NCBI RefSeq assembly: GCF_000153185.1
Contig: NZ_CH724152.1
Coordinates: 169,070 to 229,975 of the forward strand
Reading direction: 5' to 3'
DNA: 60,906 bases
Origin: Reinekea blandensis MED297
GTDB lineage: Bacteria; Pseudomonadota; Gammaproteobacteria; Pseudomonadales; Natronospirillaceae
Below are positions 53,855 to 60,906 of the stretch, one piece after another (position 1 is the stretch's first letter; each line of letters begins with the position of its first letter). The notes below the pieces were generated by a model. The model did not search any database and was not told the DNA's origin. It saw only the letters and a list, made by a program, of their open reading frames with translations. Made by a program: the position numbers and the translations under genes.

Positions 53855-54829
53855 TTAATAAGCGGCTTCGGCTTGATAGAACTCATCAGCATTGTCTTCA
53901 GTGATCAAATCAGCCGCAAGAACAACACGTGAAGGTACGCCGTGGTACATGTCACCCAGGTGCTCACCATGGGCACCATGAACAGCAAGTGCGATTGCAG
54001 AGGCAACCATCGAAGGTGAGTAAGTCACCGTTGCCTGAACCAATGGATCACCGTTACGCACCATTTCGATGACGTCTTTTGAACCGCCGCCACCAACGAC
54101 GATTTTAATATCAGTACGGCCGGATTCTTTAATGGCGGTCATCGCAGCTTTGAGTACATCATCGTCACCTGCCCAGACTGCGTCGATGTTTTGGTGCTTA
54201 CGCAGCAAGTTTTCCATAACACTGAGCGCTTTCTGTGGGTTCCAGTCGGTAGGCTGTGAATCCAGAATGGTGATGCCGCTGTACTTAGCAATTTCGGCTT
54301 CAAACGCGTCAACACGCTGGTCGTTAATTGGAATAGATAAGCCTTCAAGAACCACCACATCGCCTTTACCGTTTAACTGATCAGCGATGTATTTAGCGGC
54401 TTGAGTACCCATGCCAGGATTGTCTCCGGCGATGAACACGTTTTGCGCTGGCGTTTCCAGTTCGCGGTCAACAACAACCGTGTAAACGCCTTCATTGTAG
54501 GCTTCAGCAATCACGCGCTGCAGCGTATTTGGGTTGTGCGGCAAGATAACCAACGCATCAATACCTTTCACCATCAAATCTTCGACGTCTGCAACTTGCT
54601 TAGTACCGGAGTTAGCCGCGACAACGAAAAACTCGGCGTCATCGTATTTTGCACCCAACTCATCGGCCGCTTTGTTCGCCCACCAGAGCAAGCCCGCCGT
54701 CCAACCGTGATCGGCTGCAGGAACACTCACCCCAACACGAAGACTGTCAGCAGCCATTGACTGTGAAACAAACCCAAGTGCGACTGCAGCGACGAGCGTC
54801 AACTGCTTAACTTTTTTTATCAATTTCAT
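53855..54829 (-). CDS. Periplasmic sugar-binding protein, RbsB-like
   Basis: A 324-residue exported protein with a signal peptide (MKLIKKVKQLTLVAAVALGFVSQSMA) and the RbsB/type-I binding fold: LRVGVSVPAADHGWTAGLLWWANKAADELGAKY, GIDALVILPHNPNTLQRVIAEAYNEGVYTVVVDRE, VWAGDDDVLKAAMTAIKESG. It is the last gene of a minus-strand operon with permease, ATPase, oxidoreductase and isomerase-like genes. The sugar is unknown. Confidence 0.92.
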   Translation of the reverse strand: MKLIKKVKQLTLVAAVALGFVSQSMAADSLRVGVSVPAADHGWTAGLLWWANKAADELGAKYDDAEFFVVAANSGTKQVADVEDLMVKGIDALVILPHNPNTLQRVIAEAYNEGVYTVVVDRELETPAQNVFIAGDNPGMGTQAAKYIADQLNGKGDVVVLEGLSIPINDQRVDAFEAEIAKYSGITILDSQPTDWNPQKALSVMENLLRKHQNIDAVWAGDDDVLKAAMTAIKESGRTDIKIVVGGGGSKDVIEMVRNGDPLVQATVTYSPSMVASAIALAVHGAHGEHLGDMYHGVPSRVVLAADLITEDNADEFYQAEAAY

Positions 54830-54867
54830 TGTTGTTTCCTTTTAATGTTTTTAAAAAAACACCGAAG

Positions 54868-55851
54868 TTACTTGTTGTTTTTGTATTGCAGTAGCACTGC
54901 GATTAAAATTACCAAGCCTTTAACCAAACCCTGAAGGTAAGCAGAAACGCCCAGCAAATTTAACATGTTGTTGATGATGCCCAGGATCAAAGCCCCGATA
55001 ACCGTACCAACAATCGTACCTCGACCTCCCGCTAAGCTCGTGCCGCCAATGACAACAGCCGCAATCGCGTCGAGTTCGAAATATGCACCCATATCGCCAG
55101 GAGCCACAGAGTTCAGGCGTGAGCTCAACAAGACGGCTGACACACCGACGCAGAACCCGGCAATAACAAAGGTTAAGAAGATCACCCGTTCAACAGGAAT
55201 GGCTGAATAACGGGCAACATTTGGATTGGAACCTACCGCACACACATGCCGTCCATACGCTGTATGGCGAAGCAGGATATGAGCGAAGACAGCGAGTAAA
55301 AAGAATACCCAGACAGGAAATGGAACCCCCATGAAGTACCCACCGCCTATCTCGGGGTACAGGTTATTGTTGCCAACAACTTCTCCGGCGTCCGACAAGT
55401 AGAGCGCCACTGAGCGGAAGATTGACATCGTTGCAAGCGTTACGATGAAGGCCGTTACCCGCCCTTTCGTCACCATCACGCCATTAATCGCCCCTAAAGC
55501 CGCGCCAAAGACCAGCGCTACGGCGATGCCAAAAAACACGCCACCGACGTCTCCGGCTATTGAGTTGATGGCAAACATGGTGACCACACCCACCAGTGCG
55601 ACCATCGAACCGACAGACAGGTCGATGCCAGCCGCAATAATGACGAAGGTAGCGCCAATTGCGATGATTCCGGTATAGCTCACCTGTCTTAGGATATTGG
55701 TAATGTTTCTCGCGTTTAGAAAATATTCACTGGCGATACTGGAGGCAATAAAAAGCACAACCAATGCGATCAGCGGTGCATAAGTCGCGAAGTCGATGCG
55801 TTTTATGACACGCATTAACGGGTTAACGTTGGAAGTCATTTGAGTAGTCAT
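54868..55851 (-). CDS. Sugar ABC permease, RbsC-like
   Basis: A 327-residue permease with about eight to ten helices: ARNITNILRQVSYTGIIAIGATFVIIAAGIDLSVGSMVALVG and AVVIGGTSLAGGRGTIVGTVIGALILGIINNMLNLLGV are diagnostic of RbsC-type subunits. It overlaps the ATPase gene by four bases (ATGA). Confidence 0.94.
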   Translation of the reverse strand: MTTQMTSNVNPLMRVIKRIDFATYAPLIALVVLFIASSIASEYFLNARNITNILRQVSYTGIIAIGATFVIIAAGIDLSVGSMVALVGVVTMFAINSIAGDVGGVFFGIAVALVFGAALGAINGVMVTKGRVTAFIVTLATMSIFRSVALYLSDAGEVVGNNNLYPEIGGGYFMGVPFPVWVFFLLAVFAHILLRHTAYGRHVCAVGSNPNVARYSAIPVERVIFLTFVIAGFCVGVSAVLLSSRLNSVAPGDMGAYFELDAIAAVVIGGTSLAGGRGTIVGTVIGALILGIINNMLNLLGVSAYLQGLVKGLVILIAVLLQYKNNK

Positions 55852-57380
55852 GCTATGGCTCCTGACAAAGTTTCTTCGGCTGAGTCCTGATTAACACCGG
55901 CCGCGTAATACATGATTTTTTCTTCGTTAATATCACTGCCTGATAGCTCAGCAACCTGTCTGGCTTCGCGCATCACAATTACCCGGTGACTTAAGCCGAT
56001 AATTTCTTCCAGTTCAGAAGAAATCAGCAACACGGCGATGCCTTTTTGAGTTAACTCATTCACAAAGTGATAGATTTCTTTTTTTGCATTCACATCGATA
56101 CCACGAGTCGGCTCATCCAGAATCAGCACGTCAGGGTTGGTGTCCATTAATTTGGCCAGGTACACTTTCTGCTGATTCCCCCCACTTAAACGCCCAACTT
56201 CCATGGTCAAGCTGTCGGATTTAATGGAAAACTCACCCTTATATTGACCAGCCACATCAAGTGCTTTTTTGTGATCAATTAATGGTTTTAGGTACTTTTT
56301 AAGTGACACCAATGTGATGTTCTGAGGCAGGTCAAAGTTCATCACCAAACCCGCACCCTGGCGGTCTTCAGACAGCAACGCGATGTTTAGGTTAAAGGCA
56401 TCTTTCGGGCTTTTAACACGAATGTCTGCACCGTCTTTTTTAAAGCTCGTAAACTGACATTTGCGCAAGCCAAAAATGCACTCAGCGATTTCAGTACGGC
56501 CCGAGCCAATCAGGCCAGCAAGCCCCAAAACCTCTCCACGACGTACTTGTAAAGACACATCCTTGACGCGGTTTTGTGTATCGCTCAGCTCATTAATTTC
56601 CAGGGCAACCTCACCAATATCTTCGTTTTTGGCCGGATAGATCTGGTTTAACTCACGTCCCACCATTCTTACTGCCATGTCATGTTCAGATAAGGCAGAA
56701 ACCGCATCAAAGTAGACAGGCTCACCATCGCGTAGAATCAGTAAGCGGTCACACATGGATTTGATTTCTTTTAACTTATGCGAAATGAATAACAGGGTGA
56801 CGCCCTTTGCCTTTAAGGACTCAACCACTCGGAACAGAACGGCGACTTCTTTGTCCGTTAACACGGTGGTGGGTTCGTCCATGATCACGATTCGGGCATC
56901 AAAGATCAGGATCTTGGCCACTTCCACCATTTGCTTTTGGGCGACGCTTAAGGTTTCTATCGTTGCATCAGGATCAAGGTTCGCCTCGAGCTCCGTTAAC
57001 ACTTCAGCTGTTTTCTGGCGCATACTGCGCTTGTCTAACAGTTTCGTGATCGGGTGCCGTAGTTCGCGACCTAAAAATACGTTTTCAAAAACGGACAGCG
57101 TGGGTACTAAGTTGAATTCTTGAGGAATCATCGCAACCCCATGCGCCTTCGCCAACTCAGGAGTCACTTTCTCGAAACGATGACCTTCAATTTCAACAAT
57201 ACCTCTTGAAGCTTCGTAAACACCGTTGATAATCTTCAAGAGCGTCGATTTACCCGCGCCGTTCTCGCCTAAAATTCCCAGCACTTCTCCGCGATTCAGT
57301 TCAATCGATACATCCTTCAGCACCAGGTTCTGGCCAAAAGATTTGGCGATGTTCTCGAGTTTAAGCGGCACGGTGTTCAT
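55848..57380 (-). CDS. Sugar ABC ATPase, RbsA-like, two domains
   Basis: A 510-residue duplicated ATPase. The first domain has Walker A GENGAGKST and Walker B IVIMDEPT; the second has the degenerate GLIGSGRTE, signature LSGGNQQKVYLAKLMD and Walker B LILDEPTRGIDV. The frame is open to 57404, but ATG at 57380 overlaps the stop of the upstream oxidoreductase gene as ATGA and gives the standard start MNTVPLKLENIAKSFG. Confidence 0.94.
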   Translation of the reverse strand: MNTVPLKLENIAKSFGQNLVLKDVSIELNRGEVLGILGENGAGKSTLLKIINGVYEASRGIVEIEGHRFEKVTPELAKAHGVAMIPQEFNLVPTLSVFENVFLGRELRHPITKLLDKRSMRQKTAEVLTELEANLDPDATIETLSVAQKQMVEVAKILIFDARIVIMDEPTTVLTDKEVAVLFRVVESLKAKGVTLLFISHKLKEIKSMCDRLLILRDGEPVYFDAVSALSEHDMAVRMVGRELNQIYPAKNEDIGEVALEINELSDTQNRVKDVSLQVRRGEVLGLAGLIGSGRTEIAECIFGLRKCQFTSFKKDGADIRVKSPKDAFNLNIALLSEDRQGAGLVMNFDLPQNITLVSLKKYLKPLIDHKKALDVAGQYKGEFSIKSDSLTMEVGRLSGGNQQKVYLAKLMDTNPDVLILDEPTRGIDVNAKKEIYHFVNELTQKGIAVLLISSELEEIIGLSHRVIVMREARQVAELSGSDINEEKIMYYAAGVNQDSAEETLSGAIA

Positions 57381-58513
57381 GCATCTTCCCCTACATGAAC
57401 CCATTCACCACCTCGTTGATCGGATTCAATGGCCAACTCAATGAACTGCATTCCCTGAACACCCGTTCGGGTATCCGCCAGCCACCCTTTTTTGAATCCC
57501 TGTTTGCGAATTTTTTCAGCAAACTTGCTGTACAGATTCGCGAAAGCTTCCAGATAACCTTCAGGGTGCCCACCGGGTGTGCGGGTGCTCGACGCTGCGT
57601 ACTCACCAAGGAACTCGGCACGGCGGGTGATACGCTTGCTTGGTTCACCATAAGGACGCAGCCACATCACATTGGGCTCTTCCTGAGACCATTCGAGTGT
57701 CGCCTTGCGGCCCACGACTTTGATATTCAGGTTGTTCTCAATGCCCGGAGCCGTTTGACTCGCCCACAAATGGCCGCGTATGTGGTCGTTAAATACCAGT
57801 GTCGCATGAACGTTGTCATCAACTTGGCGAGAAGGGATCGAACGCGTTAGATTAGCGCTGATTGATGTCAGGTCGGCATCCATTATGTAGCTTGCCAACT
57901 GAAAGGCGTGGGTACCAATGTCCCCTAAGCAACCGGCAGCGCCAGCCAGTTTGGCATCCAGACGCCATGCCGCTTGTCGGTCATTTTTCTCTGGTTCTTT
58001 GGTGAGCCATTCCTGTAAATACTGAACTGAAAAAGTAAGTACATCACCAATCTCACCATCCGCGATTAACTGACGTGCTTCCTGTACCAGCGGGTAACCA
58101 CTGTAAGTATGGGTTAGCAAAAACGGAGCACCAGTGGATTCAGCTAACTGATCCAGCTCAATCGCTTCGGCCAGAGTCAGCGTCATTGGTTTTTCGCAGA
58201 TAACGGCTAAGCCAGCTTCCAGAGCCGCTTTTGCGACTTCAAAATGCAAGAAGTTCGGCGTAACGATCACAACGACTTCAATGCCATCTTCACGTTCAGC
58301 TTCTACAGCAAACATTTCCCGGTAATCGGCGTAACATCGCTCAGAGGCAACACCTAACAACTCGGCGCTCTCAGTGTTTTCCTGCTCAATATTACTGAAC
58401 ACACCGGCAACCAGCTCATACTGGTCATCCATTCTCGAGGCGATTCGATGTATTGGGCCTATGAACGCACCAACACCGCCGCCAACCATGCCCATTCTGA
58501 TTCTGTGACTCAT
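57377..58513 (-). CDS. Gfo/Idh/MocA-family oxidoreductase
   Basis: A 378-residue NAD(P)-dependent enzyme: Rossmann motif GMVGGGVGAFIGPIH, EKP loop in AVICEKPMTLTLAEAIELD, and DIGTHAFQLASYIMD as the catalytic His/Asp region. Such enzymes oxidise sugars, inositols or glycosides. It is co-transcribed with a sugar importer and an isomerase-like barrel, so it likely acts on the imported sugar. Confidence 0.93.
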   Translation of the reverse strand: MSHRIRMGMVGGGVGAFIGPIHRIASRMDDQYELVAGVFSNIEQENTESAELLGVASERCYADYREMFAVEAEREDGIEVVVIVTPNFLHFEVAKAALEAGLAVICEKPMTLTLAEAIELDQLAESTGAPFLLTHTYSGYPLVQEARQLIADGEIGDVLTFSVQYLQEWLTKEPEKNDRQAAWRLDAKLAGAAGCLGDIGTHAFQLASYIMDADLTSISANLTRSIPSRQVDDNVHATLVFNDHIRGHLWASQTAPGIENNLNIKVVGRKATLEWSQEEPNVMWLRPYGEPSKRITRRAEFLGEYAASSTRTPGGHPEGYLEAFANLYSKFAEKIRKQGFKKGWLADTRTGVQGMQFIELAIESDQRGGEWVHVGEDA

Positions 58514-58535
58514 AACGCTACCTAACTTCTTGTAT

Positions 58536-59603
58536 TTATTTATCCGACGTACTTAAACCAAGTAATCGGTTGTTCTTTTCTGCATCCGTGGCAACGCCGG
58601 CAAAATCATCAAAGGACTTTTCAGTCACTTCAATGATGTGCTTGCTGACAAACTCAGCGCCTTCACGAGCGCCTTGCTCCTGATCTTTAATGGCACACTC
58701 CCATTCAACAACGGCCCAGCCATCGAAGTTGTATTGCGACAACTTAGAGAAAATGCCCACAAAATTGACTTGCCCATCGCCCAGAGAACGGAACCGGCCC
58801 GCGCGGTCGACCCAGCTTTCATAACCGCCATAAACTCCCTGAGTCGCCGATGGATTGAACTCTGCATCTTTAACGTGAAACATTTTGATTCGATCATGGA
58901 AACGATCGATAAATGCCAGGTAATCGAGCTGCTGCAATAGAAAGTGCGAGGGGTCAAACAAGATATTGGCGCGCGGATGGTGGTCTACTGCGGCTAAGAA
59001 ACGCTCAAACGTCGCACCGTCATGTAAGTCTTCACCTGGGTGAATTTCATAGCAAACATCCACGCCAGCGGCGTCGAATGCATCCAGAATTGGCAGCCAA
59101 CGTTCTGCGAGCGCTTCGAAGCCTTGTTCAACTAACTGCGCGGGACGTTGTGGCCAGGGGTACAAAAATGGCCACAGCAGCGATCCGGAAAAGGTTGCAT
59201 GGGCTTTAAGGCCTAAATTTTTGCTGGCTTTAGCGGCGAGCATTAGCTGCTCAACAGCCCATTCCTGGCGAGCCTGTGGATTGCCATGGTAGACCTCAGG
59301 AGCAAAGGCATCGAAAAGCTCGTCATAAGCCGGATGAACCGCAACTAACTGGCCTTGTAGGTGAGTTGAAAGCTCGCTGAGTTCCAAACCGTACTTTTCC
59401 AGCGTGGCTTTAAAATCAGCACAGTAGGCTAAGTCTGTTGCGGCGCGTTCTAAATCGAAAAAGCGAGAATCATTGGTCGGCATTTGAATGGCTTTGTAGC
59501 CAATACTCGCCACCCATTCACATATGCCTTCCAGAGTATTAAATGGCGCTTCATCTGATATGAATTGCGCCAGAAAGAGGCCAGGCCCTTTGATCGTCTT
59601 CAT
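58536..59603 (-). CDS. Sugar isomerase/epimerase-like TIM-barrel protein
   Basis: A 355-residue AP-endonuclease-2/xylose-isomerase-like barrel. Metal-site segments are VCYEIHPGEDLHDG (Glu), NILFDPSHFLLQQLD (Asp/His), KMFHVKDAEF (His) and VVEWECAI (Glu). ATG at 59603 is preferred to GTG at 59609 because AAGGTG precedes it. First gene of the operon. Relatives epimerise ketoses, dehydrate inosose or cleave 3-keto-glycosides, so the exact reaction is open. Confidence 0.9.
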   Translation of the reverse strand: MKTIKGPGLFLAQFISDEAPFNTLEGICEWVASIGYKAIQMPTNDSRFFDLERAATDLAYCADFKATLEKYGLELSELSTHLQGQLVAVHPAYDELFDAFAPEVYHGNPQARQEWAVEQLMLAAKASKNLGLKAHATFSGSLLWPFLYPWPQRPAQLVEQGFEALAERWLPILDAFDAAGVDVCYEIHPGEDLHDGATFERFLAAVDHHPRANILFDPSHFLLQQLDYLAFIDRFHDRIKMFHVKDAEFNPSATQGVYGGYESWVDRAGRFRSLGDGQVNFVGIFSKLSQYNFDGWAVVEWECAIKDQEQGAREGAEFVSKHIIEVTEKSFDDFAGVATDAEKNNRLLGLSTSDK

Positions 59604-59636
59604 AAACACCTTACTGTTTGTACTTATTGGTATTGA

Positions 59637-59650
59637 TGTAATGGATTACA
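59637..59650 (-). promoter_or_regulatory. LacI-type operator upstream of the sugar operon
   Basis: TGTAA-TGGA-TTACA is a 14-bp dyad with perfect 5-bp arms, 34 bases before the first ATG. It touches the -10 of the operon promoter (59650-59655), so a bound repressor would block the start site. The arms are shared with 60329-60342. Confidence 0.72.
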
Positions 59651-59679
59651 TTAGAGCATCCCGGAAAATCGGGTGTCAA
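59650..59679 (-). promoter_or_regulatory. Sigma-70 promoter of the sugar operon
   Basis: On the minus strand TTGACA (59674-59679), an 18-base spacer and TCTAAT (59650-59655) give a perfect -35 and a five-of-six -10. The start site would fall within the operator at 59637-59650. Confidence 0.72.
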
Positions 59680-59824
59680 GCACCCTTGAACATTTGTGTT
59701 TGAAATTAACTTCGCTCGAATCACTACAAACGCTTTTATTTTGGGCCTCACTTAAGAGTGCGATAAACGATAAAAGCTGCAGCCAATAAGATCCCTTATC
59801 AGAGGCCTTGCGGTGTTAGAACAT

Positions 59825-60154
59825 TTAAAAAGAACGGCGACCAACGACAGAAACTGGGAAAAAACCCGCTAAAACACTGGGTTTCAGCGGATTCCTCAGT
59901 GGCTCATGCGGTTTGCTTTTTAGCAAATTACCAAAAGCGTTAATGAACTTAATCAGCAGGACATTAAATCGAAATTGCTTATACTGGCTGTTTTTCGACC
60001 AGTATTTCACACGTATTTTCCAGAGTTCGCAAAGATGACTCAGGTCAACTTTCGAGTAATCGTTTTCATCGGCTATTTCTACGCAAGTGAGCTCGCATGC
60101 ATAACTTGGTGTAATAATGAGAAAGTCCGTTATCGACTTAGCGAATAATGCCAC
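59825..60154 (-). pseudogene. Doubtful frame, perhaps a gene remnant
   Basis: An open frame of 109 codons ending PSVLAGFFPVSVVGRRSF. It has no clear ribosome site, no recognised domain and a Lys/Asn/Ser-rich composition unlike the neighbours. It could be a chance frame in A/T-rich DNA or a remnant of a mobile element or lost gene. No terminal repeats were found around it. Confidence 0.2.
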
Positions 60155-60273
60155 AGCCCTTTAGTTTCATAGCTTTTAAGCCAAATGCACTCTTTTCAAC
60201 ACAATGAAATGATCCCTCATTTGCAGAGTTAACAACTGCAAAAACCGGCCAATTACTTAAAGTTACACAACAA

Positions 60274-60287
60274 TGTAATCGGTTATT
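60274..60287 (+). promoter_or_regulatory. Weak second copy of the LacI-type operator
   Basis: TGTAA-TCGG-TTATT keeps the full left arm and the central CG, and three of five right-arm bases of TGTAA-N4-TTACA. It lies 55 bp upstream of the better site at 60329-60342, a spacing that suits cooperative or looped repression. Confidence 0.5.
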
Positions 60288-60315
60288 TCCTTTAAACCTC
60301 TATATAGTGGGGTTA

Positions 60316-60344
60316 TTGACACCTAATTTGTAAACGATTACATT
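60316..60344 (+). promoter_or_regulatory. Promoter of the exported isomerase-like gene
   Basis: TTGACA (60316-60321), a 17-base spacer and TACATT (60339-60344) form a good sigma-70 promoter. The start would be near 60351, leaving a leader of about 175 bases before the ATG at 60527. Confidence 0.68.
60329..60342 (+). promoter_or_regulatory. LacI-type operator inside the promoter
   Basis: TGTAA-ACGA-TTACA has perfect 5-bp arms around a central CG, the classic LacI/GalR form. It covers the spacer and most of the -10 (60339-60344), as a repressor site would. No lacI-type gene lies in the window. Confidence 0.75.
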
Positions 60345-60526
60345 TTTCCGCGCATTAAGACAGTCCAAAGCTCAGTCAGTCATGATGATCTTCAGACTTG
60401 CTTTAATGCGGTTACTCGACCAACAACGCCGCTTAAAGCTGCGCAAATGAACAAATACAACTTAGCGACACACTACCTTGTGTGAACCAACGATTACTCA
60501 ACCGAATGAAAGCGGAGAAAAAAACA

Positions 60527-60906
60527 ATGACATTCCAGCTGTCAAAAGTGATTGGTGCTTCTGCACTGGCGATTATCTTAGGCGCTGCTTCAGGCCAGGT
60601 CCTGGCTGAAAGCGGCAGAACGACCGACGAACTGCCCATTGCCGTTCAAATGTGGACGATGCGAAATGCAGGAAATATTGATGCTCAGCTAGCGTACATC
60701 GAAGCTGCGGGCATTACGTCGATTGAAACCTTTGGCCGGGCGGGCGACCTCTCAGCGAAAGACTATAAGAAGAAACTTGATGCTCATGGTATTGAAGTTA
60801 TCTCTCATCACGAAGGGATCGACTCACTGCGAAGTGACGTCGATGCGGTTATCGATATGTGAAAGGTATCGGTGGTGACACCGTCATCATGCCTTACCTG
60901 GCTGAC
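60527..60906 (+). pseudogene. Exported sugar isomerase/epimerase-like gene, frameshifted, running off the edge
   Basis: From ATG 60527 (GGAG nine bases upstream) the product has a signal peptide (SKVIGASALAIILGAASGQVLA) and then a TIM-barrel isomerase start: PIAVQMWTMRNAGNIDAQLAYIEAAGITSIETFG, YKKKLDAHGIEVISHHEG. The frame stops at TGA 60860-60862. The sequence directly after continues the same family in the -1 frame as YVKGIGGDTVIMPYLAD to the window end. A single missing base near 60853-60858 explains this. It is either a real frameshift or a sequencing error. A periplasmic location is unusual but known for such barrels. Confidence 0.8.

Larger units (their letters stand above)
59604..60526. 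other. Long divergent control region of the sugar locus
   Basis: About 920 bases of A/T-rich DNA between the sugar operon and the exported isomerase-like gene. It holds one promoter and operator in each direction (described separately). The middle (59700-60250) has only a doubtful minus-strand frame at 59825-60154 and a hairpin near 59868-59893 (CCGCT and AGCGG arms). Confidence 0.6.

Noticed and set aside
59825-60154. The 109-codon frame as a transposase remnant
   Set aside because: No transposase motif, inverted ends or target duplication was seen; kept only as a doubtful frame.

Overview
The window looks like chromosome of a moderately GC-rich marine or halophilic gammaproteobacterium. 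Pointers are a respiratory nosRZDFYL cluster, an ectoine-hydrolase-like M24 enzyme, a one-gene IcmF acyl-CoA mutase, YajQ, YebC, CheV, and an NsrR operator of the classical gammaproteobacterial form. The lineage (Oceanospirillales-like) is inferred from gene content only. I recognise no rRNA, tRNA, CRISPR array, prophage or intact insertion sequence.

Layout. 0-4.9 kb holds unlinked housekeeping or accessory genes: a GFA-fold protein, a lipoprotein, a small membrane protein, a GNAT acetyltransferase, an AraC regulator and a MATE pump. 4.9-16.3 kb is a nitrous-oxide respiration and NO-response block. On the minus strand lie nosR-nosZ-nosD-nosF-nosY-nosL plus a CopD-like membrane protein. Upstream are a mono-haem cytochrome c, a divergent Dnr-type Crp/Fnr regulator, and an nsrR-nnrS operon. 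Fnr/Dnr boxes precede nosR and lie between the cytochrome and dnr, and a large NsrR palindrome precedes nsrR. No nitrite or NO reductase is present, so only the last denitrification step and NO defence are visible. 16.5-25.2 kb carries an M16 protease, D-Ala-D-Ala ligase, an ACR3 arsenite exporter paired with a dual-specificity-type phosphatase behind a near-perfect 32-bp palindrome, a GAF protein, a voltage-gated-type K+ channel and an ectoine-hydrolase-like enzyme. 26-31.3 kb is acyl-CoA metabolism: IcmF, a 3-hydroxyacyl-CoA dehydrogenase and a divergent MerR regulator with a LiuR-like operator.

31.4-38.7 kb is signalling: YajQ, CheV, a Spy/CpxP-like protein with an OmpR-type two-component system, an SDR oxidoreductase, CheW, and a GAF plus GHKL-ATPase protein lacking an evident phospho-acceptor histidine. 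38.8-47.6 kb holds acetoacetyl-CoA synthetase, KatG, an Old Yellow Enzyme relative, YebC, RidA and a second GNAT. 48.0-52.8 kb is a spermidine/putrescine-type ABC operon (ATPase, binding protein, two permeases) whose first permease carries an unusually large acidic insertion.

53.8-60.9 kb is a sugar-use locus of visibly lower GC. A minus-strand operon encodes a TIM-barrel isomerase/epimerase-like protein, a Gfo/Idh/MocA oxidoreductase and a ribose-type ABC importer. A divergent plus-strand gene encodes an exported isomerase/epimerase-like protein that is frameshifted near the window edge. Each direction has a TTGACA-type promoter overlapped or abutted by a TGTAA-N4-TTACA palindrome, so one LacI-type repressor, not in the window, probably controls both. 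This is my best candidate for an incompletely described system: import, oxidation and cleavage or epimerisation of an unknown glycoside. The ACR3-phosphatase pair and the insertion-bearing permease are the next most interesting.
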